A stretch of 36,913 nt of DNA. Source: a virus. The number at the start of each line of letters is the position of its first letter. Positions within the stretch are counted from its first letter, which is position 1. The stretch lies in IMG/VR virus record IMGVR_UViG_3300030012_000595, positions 1 through 36,913 of that record. One strand, given 5' to 3'. Made by a program: the position numbers and the translations under genes. This document shows, piece by piece, positions 12,687 through 20,744 of this stretch. Below the pieces are notes generated by a model, which saw nothing but the letters and a program-made list of their open reading frames with translations, did not search any database and was not told the origin of the DNA.

Positions 12687-13796
12687 CTAACTAAATGTAA
12701 TTGTTCCTGTACCTGCTGTAATTTGTAATATTGTGTCAGAACCACTTGTACTAGATGCTATTGTTAAACCTGTTTGTGAATAAGAAGCTACATCTGCTGT
12801 TGCATATCTAAGTATGACTACACCACTACCTCCATTACCACCAGAGTAAGAAGCATCATCTCCAGAACCTCCACCACCACCACCACCTGTGTTAGCTGTT
12901 CCTGCATTACCATTACTATTAGCAGTACCACCAGAACCACCACCAGCAGAACCTGTACCTGGTGCACCTGAACCAGTATCACTTCTAATTCCACCACCAC
13001 CTCCACCACCTCTTGAAACAGCAGAACCTGTGATTGATGAACTTAAACCTGCACCACCATTTCCTGCATCAGAATTAGCATTTCCTAAAGTTTCTCCATT
13101 TCCACCAACTGAACCTGCACCACCTCCACCACCACCTGGACCTCTGTTTACATTATCACTTGTTCCACCATATCCACCATCAAATCCTTGTCTTGAAGTA
13201 CCTTTACCAGGGTTTCTTGTTTCATAAGCTCCTGTTGGGTTTCCATACAATCCACCACCACCAGAGCCACCATCTCTACTTCCAACTGTATATGAGTTAC
13301 CATCTCCACAACCACTACCACCACCAACAGCAATTATATTTTGAAAGTAGCTATCTGAACCACCAGCACCACCAGCACCAGTTCCAGATGCTCCAGCACC
13401 TATTGATACATCATAAGATTTACTTTTAGAAGCATAAAAATCTGTGTCTGTTGTGTCTAAATTACCACCAGTTTTTTCTCCAGATACATTACACACATAG
13501 CCACCAGCACCACCTCCACCACCACCATTACTTGATGCGTAACCTGCTATACCTCCACCTCCACCAGCAATAACAAGGTATTCTAAAGCAAAGGCATCTA
13601 ATCCACCTAAATCTTCCCAAGCAGAACCTGTATATACTTGAACTTTACTGTCAGTTGTATTGTATATAACATCTCCAGCAACTGATGTAAGTGCATCTCT
13701 TTGTGTTGTAGTGTATGACTTTAAATTTAAACTATCATCAATAGAAACATTATTGCCAGAGTATTTACCTATAGAGTTGGTTTCTAATGTACTCAT
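12687..13796 (-). CDS. Glycine-rich tail adhesin, copy 1
   Basis: 369 residues with the same plan as its neighbour: anchor module at 1-67 (NVSIDDSLNLKSYTTTQRDA, VYTGSAWEDLGG), YLVIAGGGGG, a glycine-rich domain with SRGGGGGGG and GGGGGGGSGDD, then GSGVVILRYATADV and an ITAGTGTITFS end. The loops between glycine runs differ in sequence from copy 2 while both ends are conserved, the expected result of diversification of receptor-binding loops. Stop and start of the two copies are six bases apart. Confidence 0.82.
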   Translation of the reverse strand: MSTLETNSIGKYSGNNVSIDDSLNLKSYTTTQRDALTSVAGDVIYNTTDSKVQVYTGSAWEDLGGLDAFALEYLVIAGGGGGIAGYASSNGGGGGGAGGYVCNVSGEKTGGNLDTTDTDFYASKSKSYDVSIGAGASGTGAGGAGGSDSYFQNIIAVGGGSGCGDGNSYTVGSRDGGSGGGGLYGNPTGAYETRNPGKGTSRQGFDGGYGGTSDNVNRGPGGGGGGAGSVGGNGETLGNANSDAGNGGAGLSSSITGSAVSRGGGGGGGIRSDTGSGAPGTGSAGGGSGGTANSNGNAGTANTGGGGGGGSGDDASYSGGNGGSGVVILRYATADVASYSQTGLTIASSTSGSDTILQITAGTGTITFS

Positions 13797-13987
13797 TATA
13801 AATCACTCCAACTGCTTCCATTGTAGAACTGAACCTTACTGTCTGTGGTGTTGTATATTATGTCACCAGCAGCACTTGTTAATGCGTTTCTCTGTGTTGT
13901 TGTATAAGACTTTAAATTTAAAGAACAACTCATAGCAACATTGTTGCCAGATACTTTTGATATTGTGTTTACTTTTACATTAGCCAT
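13796..13987 (-). CDS. Stand-alone fibre anchor module, 63 aa
   Basis: Starts MANVKVNTISKVSGNNVAMS and ends FYNGSSWSDL. It is the anchor module of the two glycine-rich adhesins alone; its stop falls just where those proteins enter the YLVIAGGGG domain. It could be the stump of a third adhesin that lost its receptor-binding part, or a functional cap or adaptor. No stop-codon scar or downstream glycine coding remains, and start and stop overlap the flanking genes by one base each, which favours a maintained gene over decay. Confidence 0.72.
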   Translation of the reverse strand: MANVKVNTISKVSGNNVAMSCSLNLKSYTTTQRNALTSAAGDIIYNTTDSKVQFYNGSSWSDL

Positions 13988-16188
13988 TAGATAACGACCA
14001 TTGTACCATTATTCGTAATTGTTCCTGTGATTGTTATAGGTCCTGCTAATACAGCACCTGTACTTGCTGGAACAGAATATGTTGCAGCTTGTGTTTGGTG
14101 ATGTTGAAATATACCACCTGCTGTTGAAAGTACAACACCTGCTTGATTCCAGTCAGCCATATCTGTATTGTCTAACTCGTAGTGTATTCCATTAGCAATA
14201 CCATCTGTAATTGTAAAATCTGAATCGCCATCAACTAATGCGTTAGCTGAACCTGATGCTATCTGATTTGGTTTTACTTTGTAAACTGTACCATCTGTAA
14301 CATCTTCTAATATAAGCAAGTCATTAGCTGTATCTACTGTAACGCTAGAACCATCAGCTAAGTTAGATGGGTCAACTGTTAGCGATACTGCACCAGATGT
14401 TGCACCTCCAGCTAAACCAGAGTTAGATGCTGTGTTAACTGCTGTAATATCTCCAACATCAGGAGCAGAGATTTCTATAGTTCCATCTCCATTAGTTATT
14501 GTTACACCTGTACCTGCTGTAAGTGTTGATACTGCTGGACCAGATGTACCACCTATAAGTAGTTCACCATTTGCGTCCATAGCAGCAGCAGCTAAAGTAT
14601 CTGTTCCACTATCTTGTGTAATTATTACAGCTTTGTCTGCAAAAGATGTAGCACCTGTACCACCACTAGCTACAGTTAATGTTGAAGATAATCCACCTGC
14701 TGTTCCAGAAACATTACCTGTTACATTACCTACAAGGTTTGCAGTAATACTAGAAGGAAGTCCTATTGTAACTGTGTCTGTAGCACTTACTGCTACTTCT
14801 ACTTCATTAGAAGTACCACTAAATGTTATTGTGTTACCATCACTAATTGTTTGAGATGTGCCACCATCTGATATTGTAAAGCTATTCATATTACCAACAC
14901 CAGTACCAGTTAAGAAAGCAGCTCTAGTCTGTTTCTTTAACGCACTAGCTGTATCATCATAAATAAGAAGAACATCATTATTATCAGCAGTTCCTTCATT
15001 TGTTTGACCAGTAATTACTGTTGCATCTACTGCAATACTATTTCCTGTAATTGTAAGACCTGAACCACCTTCTAAAGTAGAACCAAATACACCAATTTTT
15101 CCACCCATACCAGAGTGTGATGAACAGTAATAATATAAATTATCAGGAGTATCAGCATCTACAGTAAATTCAATATAAGCATTAGCACTACCTTGTGAAC
15201 CACTAGCAGTTCTACCAGTTGTATAAGCTGTACCTTCGCTTGTTTCTGATAATACAAATGGGTGTGATGCTACTGAACTATCAGATACATCAAATCTATG
15301 TACAACACCAGGTCTAAATGATATTGTTGCATTTGCTTCGCCATCAATTAAAAAGTTACCACCTGATTCTGTAACTACATATACAACTATTGCTTTGTTA
15401 TTTTCAAAGTTAATTTCCTTATTTGTAAGAGTTTGTGAATCATCTAAATCTACAAGCGTTGCATCAGATACAGCAGTATTTAATTGTGCAAGTGTAGATG
15501 TAACTGTATTGTTAGCTAAGTTAATTCCTTTGTTTGTAAGTGTTTGTGAACCAGTAAGAGTTGCTACTGTGCTATCTATTGCAAAACTAACTTTGCCTGT
15601 ACTAGCAGTTGTATCTATACCAGTTCCACCTTCTAAATCTAATGTTGCTGAATCTAAGTCAATAGATATTGGTCCTCCACTATCAGCATCAACATCTAAA
15701 TCCTCTGCTGTAAGTTGAGTATCTACATACGCTTTAATTGACTGCTGTGTTGCAAGATGTGTAGCAGAGTTAGAAGCCATATTATCTTCATCTTTTACTA
15801 CTCCTGTTGTTACAACTGCAGTACCAGCTTCGTTGATTATTGTATCTACTCTGTCATTAATATCTTCTATGTGTTGTTGAAGTGGTGCCATTCTTACAAC
15901 AGAACCTGAAGCGTGTGATAATCCTGAATTTGCTGCTGAACCAGTTAAATATCTATCACTAACAGAATTTATTGTTAATTGTTTTGAACTAGCATTTACA
16001 GCAGATATTAATACAACTTCTCTATTTGATGCACTATCTGGATTTAGAACTAAATAACTATCTGGTTGTATTTGATTTCCAGCAGAATCAACAACAGAGT
16101 TTACATTAAATACTACATCTGATGCACCAATAGTGCCTGTCAAAGTTGTTTCAAAAGCATTTAATAAGTTAGTTTCTCTTGCTGTCAT
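13987..16188 (-). CDS. Long tail fibre with cupredoxin-like insert
   Basis: 733 residues. N-terminal region 1-160: virion attachment and coiled part (APLQQHIEDINDRVDTII, ATQQSIKAYVDTQL). Residues 210-260 carry two copies of SQTLTNK.IN...N, a fibre repeat. Residues about 265-368 look like a blue-copper fold: GVVHRFDVSD, then SHPF with H309, then LYYYCSSHSGMGGKIGV with C355, H358 and M361, the C-x2-H-x2-M ligand loop of plastocyanin-like proteins. Residues 380-733 are beta-rich fibre ending in TITGTITNNGTMVVI. It is the first of the fibre genes and overlaps the next by one base. Confidence 0.82.
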   Translation of the reverse strand: MTARETNLLNAFETTLTGTIGASDVVFNVNSVVDSAGNQIQPDSYLVLNPDSASNREVVLISAVNASSKQLTINSVSDRYLTGSAANSGLSHASGSVVRMAPLQQHIEDINDRVDTIINEAGTAVVTTGVVKDEDNMASNSATHLATQQSIKAYVDTQLTAEDLDVDADSGGPISIDLDSATLDLEGGTGIDTTASTGKVSFAIDSTVATLTGSQTLTNKGINLANNTVTSTLAQLNTAVSDATLVDLDDSQTLTNKEINFENNKAIVVYVVTESGGNFLIDGEANATISFRPGVVHRFDVSDSSVASHPFVLSETSEGTAYTTGRTASGSQGSANAYIEFTVDADTPDNLYYYCSSHSGMGGKIGVFGSTLEGGSGLTITGNSIAVDATVITGQTNEGTADNNDVLLIYDDTASALKKQTRAAFLTGTGVGNMNSFTISDGGTSQTISDGNTITFSGTSNEVEVAVSATDTVTIGLPSSITANLVGNVTGNVSGTAGGLSSTLTVASGGTGATSFADKAVIITQDSGTDTLAAAAMDANGELLIGGTSGPAVSTLTAGTGVTITNGDGTIEISAPDVGDITAVNTASNSGLAGGATSGAVSLTVDPSNLADGSSVTVDTANDLLILEDVTDGTVYKVKPNQIASGSANALVDGDSDFTITDGIANGIHYELDNTDMADWNQAGVVLSTAGGIFQHHQTQAATYSVPASTGAVLAGPITITGTITNNGTMVVI

Positions 16189-16189
16189 T

Positions 16190-18118
16190 CTATCCTAATC
16201 TACCTACTCCTAATAGTTCTATACCTAATCCTACTCCAGAACTTGAAGTTTGTATTACTTTGCTACCTCTAAATCTTACCAAACAATACATTGTTACAGA
16301 GCCTCTAGGACTAATTTCTTCTATAGGACTACTAACATTTTCTATTATACCTCGTAATAATGTATCTGGTCTAAATATCTCTAATTGCACATTCTTACCT
16401 TCTTTGTTACGAAGTGCTTGATATACTAAATCTCCTTGACCTTGTACTCGTAATGCTTTTCTAAATGGTCTTTCTATCTGGTCAGATATATTTACAGGCA
16501 TATCTACTACCAAGTCATTAACAAGCTGGAAACCTCTAATAGCAAATGACAACATTTCTGGTGATTGTGTTACATCATCTGTATTTAGTTCTATTTTTCC
16601 TGCTATCCATCTACCATCTACAAGTGTCATAACTTCTTCATCACCACCTGTACCAGAAAATATAGATACTTGTTCTGCCCAAGTAGCAGCAGTAGGGTTG
16701 TTTATATCTGCTGCAATCGTAGAAGTAAATAATTTAACAGAACCTGAAGCTACAACATTAGTGTTTACTTTTGCACCTACCCATTGTTTTTTTTCTGAAG
16801 TAAAAAAATCTGCAAGTGGTGTAATAATGTAACCTGTAGATACATAATCTGTGCTTTCTCTAAACAATCCACCACCAGATATTGTTGCAAATATTCTATC
16901 AGAGAATACTGCTATACCTTCCACTATGCCACTTTCTGCAAACTCTACATCTCTGGCTATACCACCTGTTGGTAAGTAATATCGCCAAAGATTAGTTTTA
17001 CTTGCACTATCTACTATGCCTGTATAAATACTATCTCTAGTAGATATAATTTTATATGGTGCTTGATTAAGTGTTGTTGTACCATCACCCCATTGTTTTA
17101 TTAATTGTGCATTTACAAGTACATACAAACTGTTAGCATTTGTTATTTCTGCTACATACAATCTACCAATTTTTCCACTAGCAGTATTTTGATATGTGCC
17201 ATAAAATATAAGACCTTGTGCTGCATCTATTGCATTAGGTACTTCGCCCTCCACAAATGTCTGTCCTTTTAGCGTAAGTGATGATGACACATCTGCAAAA
17301 GAATATATATATCCATCTGTTGCACAAGCTAACACAACTGCACCACCATCTGCTAAGTCTGTCCACTCTGTGCCAGTAGGTAATGTTTTCATAGTTGTAG
17401 GATTACTGCTATCAGGTACTTCATATAAATCACCAGAAGTATCACTAGCAACAATACGACCTTTCATAGACCATATTTTGCTATATGTTTTATGAGTATT
17501 GTGTGTTGTAAAATTACCTGCACTATTTCTTATGTAAATATTTCCATTTGCTACAAGATACAACTTTGTACCTAATACAGCCATACCTGTAATATTGTTA
17601 CCTGAACTAGGTTTACCATTTCCTACACCACCATCTTCTGTAGAAGAAGTGTCTGTCAATGGTGTTCCTACAACTTTAAGAGTATCTCCAGCAGCATAAA
17701 ATATATCTCCACCTAACTCTTGCATATATAGATTTGTTGCTGATTCTGTTTGCACTTCATCTGTATCGTGTAATAGTGATACTTTGTATTCCTGTCCTAC
17801 TTGCTTACCACTAAATACATCAATACCTTTGCTATCCCAATATCTTTGGAAGTCATTAGGACCTGCATTTCTTTTGTGTGCTTTGTCTAAACCACTACCA
17901 CCAGCAAAGTCTGTCCTTGAAAATATTTGACCAAACTCCTGTTGGAAATCTTCTGGTGTTTCTGATGTCTGTATAGCTTGTGCCTGTAGTGGAGCAGTAT
18001 TTATGCTCATCTGCCTACCAGGACCTACAGCAAATCTAAGAAATAAGTCATCTAAGTTAGCTTCAAAACCTTGTGATTCAGGTGCAGATGTGTTGCTGGG
18101 TGAAGGTAATACAGCCAT
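16190..18118 (-). CDS. Beta-propeller-like tail protein (tail tube/nozzle type)
   Basis: 642 residues. Repeating strand units such as LYMQELGGDIFYAAGD, GMAVLGTKLYLVANGNIYI, GGAVVLACATDGYIYSFAD and AAQGLIFYGTYQN suggest a multi-bladed beta-propeller at about 130-450. A C-terminal beta region with EEISPRGSVTMYCLVRFRG follows. Podoviruses carry a large propeller protein as tail nozzle or stabilisation protein at this gene position, after the connector and before the fibres. No enzymatic motif was seen. It overlaps the connector gene by one base. Confidence 0.72.
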   Translation of the reverse strand: MAVLPSPSNTSAPESQGFEANLDDLFLRFAVGPGRQMSINTAPLQAQAIQTSETPEDFQQEFGQIFSRTDFAGGSGLDKAHKRNAGPNDFQRYWDSKGIDVFSGKQVGQEYKVSLLHDTDEVQTESATNLYMQELGGDIFYAAGDTLKVVGTPLTDTSSTEDGGVGNGKPSSGNNITGMAVLGTKLYLVANGNIYIRNSAGNFTTHNTHKTYSKIWSMKGRIVASDTSGDLYEVPDSSNPTTMKTLPTGTEWTDLADGGAVVLACATDGYIYSFADVSSSLTLKGQTFVEGEVPNAIDAAQGLIFYGTYQNTASGKIGRLYVAEITNANSLYVLVNAQLIKQWGDGTTTLNQAPYKIISTRDSIYTGIVDSASKTNLWRYYLPTGGIARDVEFAESGIVEGIAVFSDRIFATISGGGLFRESTDYVSTGYIITPLADFFTSEKKQWVGAKVNTNVVASGSVKLFTSTIAADINNPTAATWAEQVSIFSGTGGDEEVMTLVDGRWIAGKIELNTDDVTQSPEMLSFAIRGFQLVNDLVVDMPVNISDQIERPFRKALRVQGQGDLVYQALRNKEGKNVQLEIFRPDTLLRGIIENVSSPIEEISPRGSVTMYCLVRFRGSKVIQTSSSGVGLGIELLGVGRLG

Positions 18119-19023
18119 TATGCACTATAGTTTATGTTCATTATTGATACAGGAGCAGGATATAAAGAACGCAAGTTCCCTCTTGCTTCATCTATCAACA
18201 ATGACCTAAGTCTAAGTAGTGCATTTCTAAGTCTTTCTCCTGAACCTACTGGATAGCTATCAGCAGCTAGTTTCTCTGTTATAAACTCTTGTGTTGAGGC
18301 ATCTACATCTGTAGCACCCACAATGTCAGCTACAGCACCTACCATAACTATCTGCTCATACTCATCAGATATAAGACAATCAGTAGCTAAATCTACAGTT
18401 TCTGATGTAGGTCTAACAAACTTTCTTTTTACAACTAAATGTACTGTTTTTCCACTAGATGTGTTATAAAACTGTACAGCAGTATTAGTTGTTGATGGTG
18501 GGAAATCTCTTAGTAGTTCTATACCAGCAGATGTGTACTGTTCACCACTAGCATTCTGTACATAAGAAGTTAATATCTCTACTGTACTTGCTGGTACTTC
18601 TGCGTATGTACTACCAGAAGTTACATTAGTTGTTGTTACATTATACAAACTTGGATATAACCTAACTATGTTATCTGCTACTGCATCAAATACAGACTTA
18701 CGAGGAAATGTTGGATTTATAAAAATATTTGTTTTATCTGCGTGTGTTGCAGCAGTTGTACCAGAGTAACCTCTTGATACAGTAAGTGTTCTTGTAGATG
18801 TATTAGCTGCAGTAACTAGCATTAACTCTTGGTCAACTTCTACTAATGCTCCATTACCTAACAAGTTTTCTTCTTCAGATGAAAATAGTCCTGATTCATA
18901 GGTAAGTGTTGTACCTGTTGTATCTGACATAGCTCCATCTAAACGAGAAAACGCAGATAAATCATCTGGTTTGTTTAAAAAATCTCTATATATTCTATCT
19001 ACAAGTGTGCTTACTGCTGCCAT
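18118..19023 (-). CDS. Head-tail connector/adaptor protein
   Basis: 301 residues, starting MAAVSTLVDRIYRDFLNKPDD. The N-terminal third is a small beta domain (NGALVEVDQELMLVTAANTS, TLTVSRGYSGTTAATH), a pattern known from phage adaptor/connector proteins. The middle has FPRKSVFDAVADNIVRLYPSL, and the end is helical with RLRSLLIDEARGN. It lies between capsid and propeller protein as connectors do. The ribosome-binding site is poor (AGG only) and a stable hairpin precedes it, so expression is probably well below that of the capsid. Confidence 0.68.
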   Translation of the reverse strand: MAAVSTLVDRIYRDFLNKPDDLSAFSRLDGAMSDTTGTTLTYESGLFSSEEENLLGNGALVEVDQELMLVTAANTSTRTLTVSRGYSGTTAATHADKTNIFINPTFPRKSVFDAVADNIVRLYPSLYNVTTTNVTSGSTYAEVPASTVEILTSYVQNASGEQYTSAGIELLRDFPPSTTNTAVQFYNTSSGKTVHLVVKRKFVRPTSETVDLATDCLISDEYEQIVMVGAVADIVGATDVDASTQEFITEKLAADSYPVGSGERLRNALLRLRSLLIDEARGNLRSLYPAPVSIMNINYSA

Positions 19024-19038
19024 ATATACCTATGTTAC

Positions 19039-19066
19039 TAGAGGGAGAAGTATTTATCTCCCTCTA
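19039..19066 (-). terminator. 10-bp hairpin after the capsid gene, attenuator or mRNA-end structure
   Basis: TAGAGGGAGA (19039-19048) pairs perfectly with TCTCCCTCTA (19057-19066), loop 8 bases. In the - strand transcript it follows the capsid stop by 25 bases. No U-run follows (next bases are GUAACAUAGG), so it is not a canonical intrinsic terminator. It more likely limits read-through or protects the capsid mRNA 3' end. Together with the promoter at 20716-20742 it frames scaffold plus capsid as one high-output unit. Confidence 0.75.
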
Positions 19067-19090
19067 ATAAATATACTATCTAACTACTTA

Positions 19091-20029
19091 TTAGGAAGTT
19101 GATAGTGATGTAATTTTGCCATGGAATTGTTCTGGTCCATATTCTAGTCCAACTTCTCCATAGATTTGGAACTTATAAGCTGCTCCAGTTTGTGCAAGTG
19201 GTTCAGCGAAAAAGTGTCCTTTTCCAGGAATGTCTAAGAATACAGGCTTACAATACGCAAGGTCAACGCAAATTATATCTTCAGCAGGTAAGTGTCTGCT
19301 ATAGACAATTCCTACTTCACCAAAGTCAGTTTCTATAGTTTGTATATTTACGCCACCATAGTTTCTATCTCTTGGTGCAAGTGACAATGCACTTGAATAG
19401 ATTGAAGATAGTTTTTGCTTTTGGAAAGCGTTAGCCATAATTACAGGTTGCTCAAATGGAGCTCCTGAATCTGCCATAGCTTTCATCAAAGCATTTACTT
19501 TTGCTTGGTCAAGAGCTGCGTTACCACCAGCTACTTCGTTAGTAGCGATAGCTGAAAGCATACCTCTTGTTTTTCTTGCTGTTCCTACATTTGTGTCAGC
19601 TACATATGAACCTCTTAGGAAAGAGAACTCAATATCTCTGGCTGCTCTTTTCATAGCCATATCTAATTGGAAAGACAATTCATCTTGAACTGGCTGATTT
19701 CCTAATATAGATTCACCTGAAAGGTTGCCTGTTGCTGCTTGTTTTGTGTAGGAAACATGTACACCATATTGCATGATTTGAGTAACATTTGTTACTTCGC
19801 TTCTGCTTCTTTCTGCGAAAGTTGCATCTGCACCTTCAGCAACTACTGTTTGAGCTGCTGCTGCATTGTCAACTGTTTGCCAGGTGAATTGTTTAGAGGT
19901 AACTGATTTACCTCCAGTCATTCCACCAATAGCAGAAAGGAAAGGTGTGTCATTTGGAGTTATATTAAATAACTCACCCACGAAATTGGGAAGGTCATAC
20001 GAATCTCCCAATCCTGATACTGCACCCAT
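19091..20029 (-). CDS. Major capsid protein, HK97-like (DUF5309/SU10 type)
   Basis: 312 residues. Starts MGAVSGLGDSYDLPNFVGEL, then FNITPNDTPFLSAIGG, FTWQTVDN, RAARDIEFSFLRG, RKTRGMLSAIAT, and QPVIMANAFQKQKLS. The 'L.N..P.DTPFLS.I' start, the ARDIE..FL.G helix and the TRGML.AI element are landmarks of the DUF5309 capsid family. No protease cleavage region is obvious, in keeping with a separate scaffold gene. AAAGGAGATTTAAA precedes the ATG. It is expected to be the most abundant virion protein. Confidence 0.9.
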   Translation of the reverse strand: MGAVSGLGDSYDLPNFVGELFNITPNDTPFLSAIGGMTGGKSVTSKQFTWQTVDNAAAAQTVVAEGADATFAERSRSEVTNVTQIMQYGVHVSYTKQAATGNLSGESILGNQPVQDELSFQLDMAMKRAARDIEFSFLRGSYVADTNVGTARKTRGMLSAIATNEVAGGNAALDQAKVNALMKAMADSGAPFEQPVIMANAFQKQKLSSIYSSALSLAPRDRNYGGVNIQTIETDFGEVGIVYSRHLPAEDIICVDLAYCKPVFLDIPGKGHFFAEPLAQTGAAYKFQIYGEVGLEYGPEQFHGKITSLSTS

Positions 20030-20041
20030 TTTAAATCTCCT

Positions 20042-20500
20042 TTACTTTTTTTTAGTTAGTGCTCTTAATTTATCTGCTTTGAGATTAGAACTTGTTTGCC
20101 AATCACCATCAGCTTGTGCTTGATTTATTTGGTCATCTATGCCTACAGGTTCTACAGGAACTGATGCTTCTATAACAGTATCTAAACTATCTTGACCAGA
20201 AACAACTCTTTGTCTTTGTAGTTCTTCTTGTGATGGTTCTGCTGGAGTTTCACCCCAACCATAGTCAGCAGCAAATTGCTTTATAGCCTCTACTTCTAAC
20301 TCACCTTTATACAAGTCTTTTAATGCTTTACCTTCACCAGAGTTTGGGTCAAATCCTGCATCTGTGATGGCGTTATCCATCTTTACAGACTTAAACTCTT
20401 TCTCTACTGATTCAAGTTCTTTAATACGCTCACGCATTTGCTTGATAGCATTATTATCTTCTTGTACTTCTTCTACTGTATTTTCTACTTCGTTTTCCAT
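20042..20500 (-). CDS. Capsid scaffold protein
   Basis: 152 residues. I use the ATG at 20500 (MENEVENTVEEVQEDNN) rather than the in-frame one at 20539, because AGGAGAAAAA lies just upstream. It is strongly acidic and helical at the start (IKQMRERIKELESVEKEFK), has the NAITDAGFDPNSGEGKALKD motif typical of phage scaffolds, a Pro/Glu linker, and a C-terminal LKADKLRALTKKK that would dock on the capsid. Immediately upstream of the capsid gene, as expected. First gene behind the strong internal promoter and structured leader. Confidence 0.82.
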   Translation of the reverse strand: MENEVENTVEEVQEDNNAIKQMRERIKELESVEKEFKSVKMDNAITDAGFDPNSGEGKALKDLYKGELEVEAIKQFAADYGWGETPAEPSQEELQRQRVVSGQDSLDTVIEASVPVEPVGIDDQINQAQADGDWQTSSNLKADKLRALTKKK

Positions 20501-20711
20501 TTTTTCTCCTACTCCAAGTGTTGCTATAAACTGCATCACCCTTGGGATAATGATGCGATAGGCGACAAATTAAATTTAAGAATAACTAGAATTGTCAGCC
20601 ACTTCTGGGCTATTCAGATACTAGGCGAATTGTAATACGCAGCTTACACGCCAGTTATAAGCTGGAGAGTGCAGAGTCAATTTATATTCGCAGACTACCA
20701 CTATGCGACAA
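20501..20711 (-). promoter_or_regulatory. Structured mRNA leader of the scaffold-capsid unit
   Basis: About 210 bases without a gene. Reading the - strand: CGCA/TGCG hairpin; GCGAAT (20686-20691) with ATTCGC (20625-20630) enclosing CAGCTTA/TAAGCTG (7 bp, 20658-20664 with 20640-20646); AGCC/GGCT hairpin near 20598-20612; GCATCA/TGATGC (20551-20556 with 20533-20538) about 25 bases before the ribosome-binding site at 20505-20509. Such a long, folded leader is unusual in a genome where most genes touch. It could control scaffold translation, protect the mRNA or contain a separate small RNA. Confidence 0.6.
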
Positions 20712-20715
20712 TTTC

Positions 20716-20742
20716 ATTATACCACTAGATATAGTATGTCAA
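20716..20742 (-). promoter_or_regulatory. Strong internal late promoter with consensus boxes
   Basis: On the - strand TTGACA (20742-20737) and TATAAT (20721-20716) are both perfect matches to the sigma70-type consensus, with TGG in front of the -10 (extended -10). The spacer is 15 bases, shorter than the usual 17. It begins two bases after the stop codon of the upstream gene. It would start a transcript near 20709 with a leader of about 210 bases. Confidence 0.8.
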
Positions 20743-20744
20743 GT

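Larger units (their letters stand above)
12506..13987 (-). repeat. Three copies of one fibre anchor module
   Basis: The same module of about 63-67 codons (SLNLKSYTTTQR...LTS.AGD.IYNTT.SKV..Y.GS.W) begins the genes starting at 12680, 13796 and 13987. DNA similarity is visible in the segment TGACTTTAAATTTAAA, near 12600, 13719 and 13909 on the + strand. This leaves homologous patches able to recombine and exchange, delete or duplicate whole adhesins. The coordinates span the three copies and the DNA between them. Confidence 0.75.

Noticed and set aside
11701-13429. Long Pro/Thr-rich open frames on the + strand opposite the glycine-rich adhesins
   Set aside because: They are the reverse reading of GGN codon runs, lack ribosome-binding sites and have no sensible start.
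11600-13800. CRISPR-like or tandem DNA repeat array in the glycine-rich genes
   Set aside because: The repetition is of GGT/GGA codons with irregular spacing, not of fixed repeat units with spacers.
20625-20711. tRNA-like gene on the - strand (CGCA-TAGTGGTAGTC-TGCG resembles a D arm)
   Set aside because: No anticodon arm of the right size, no GTTCGA-type T loop and no 7-bp acceptor pair at proper spacing; treated as part of the capsid leader.
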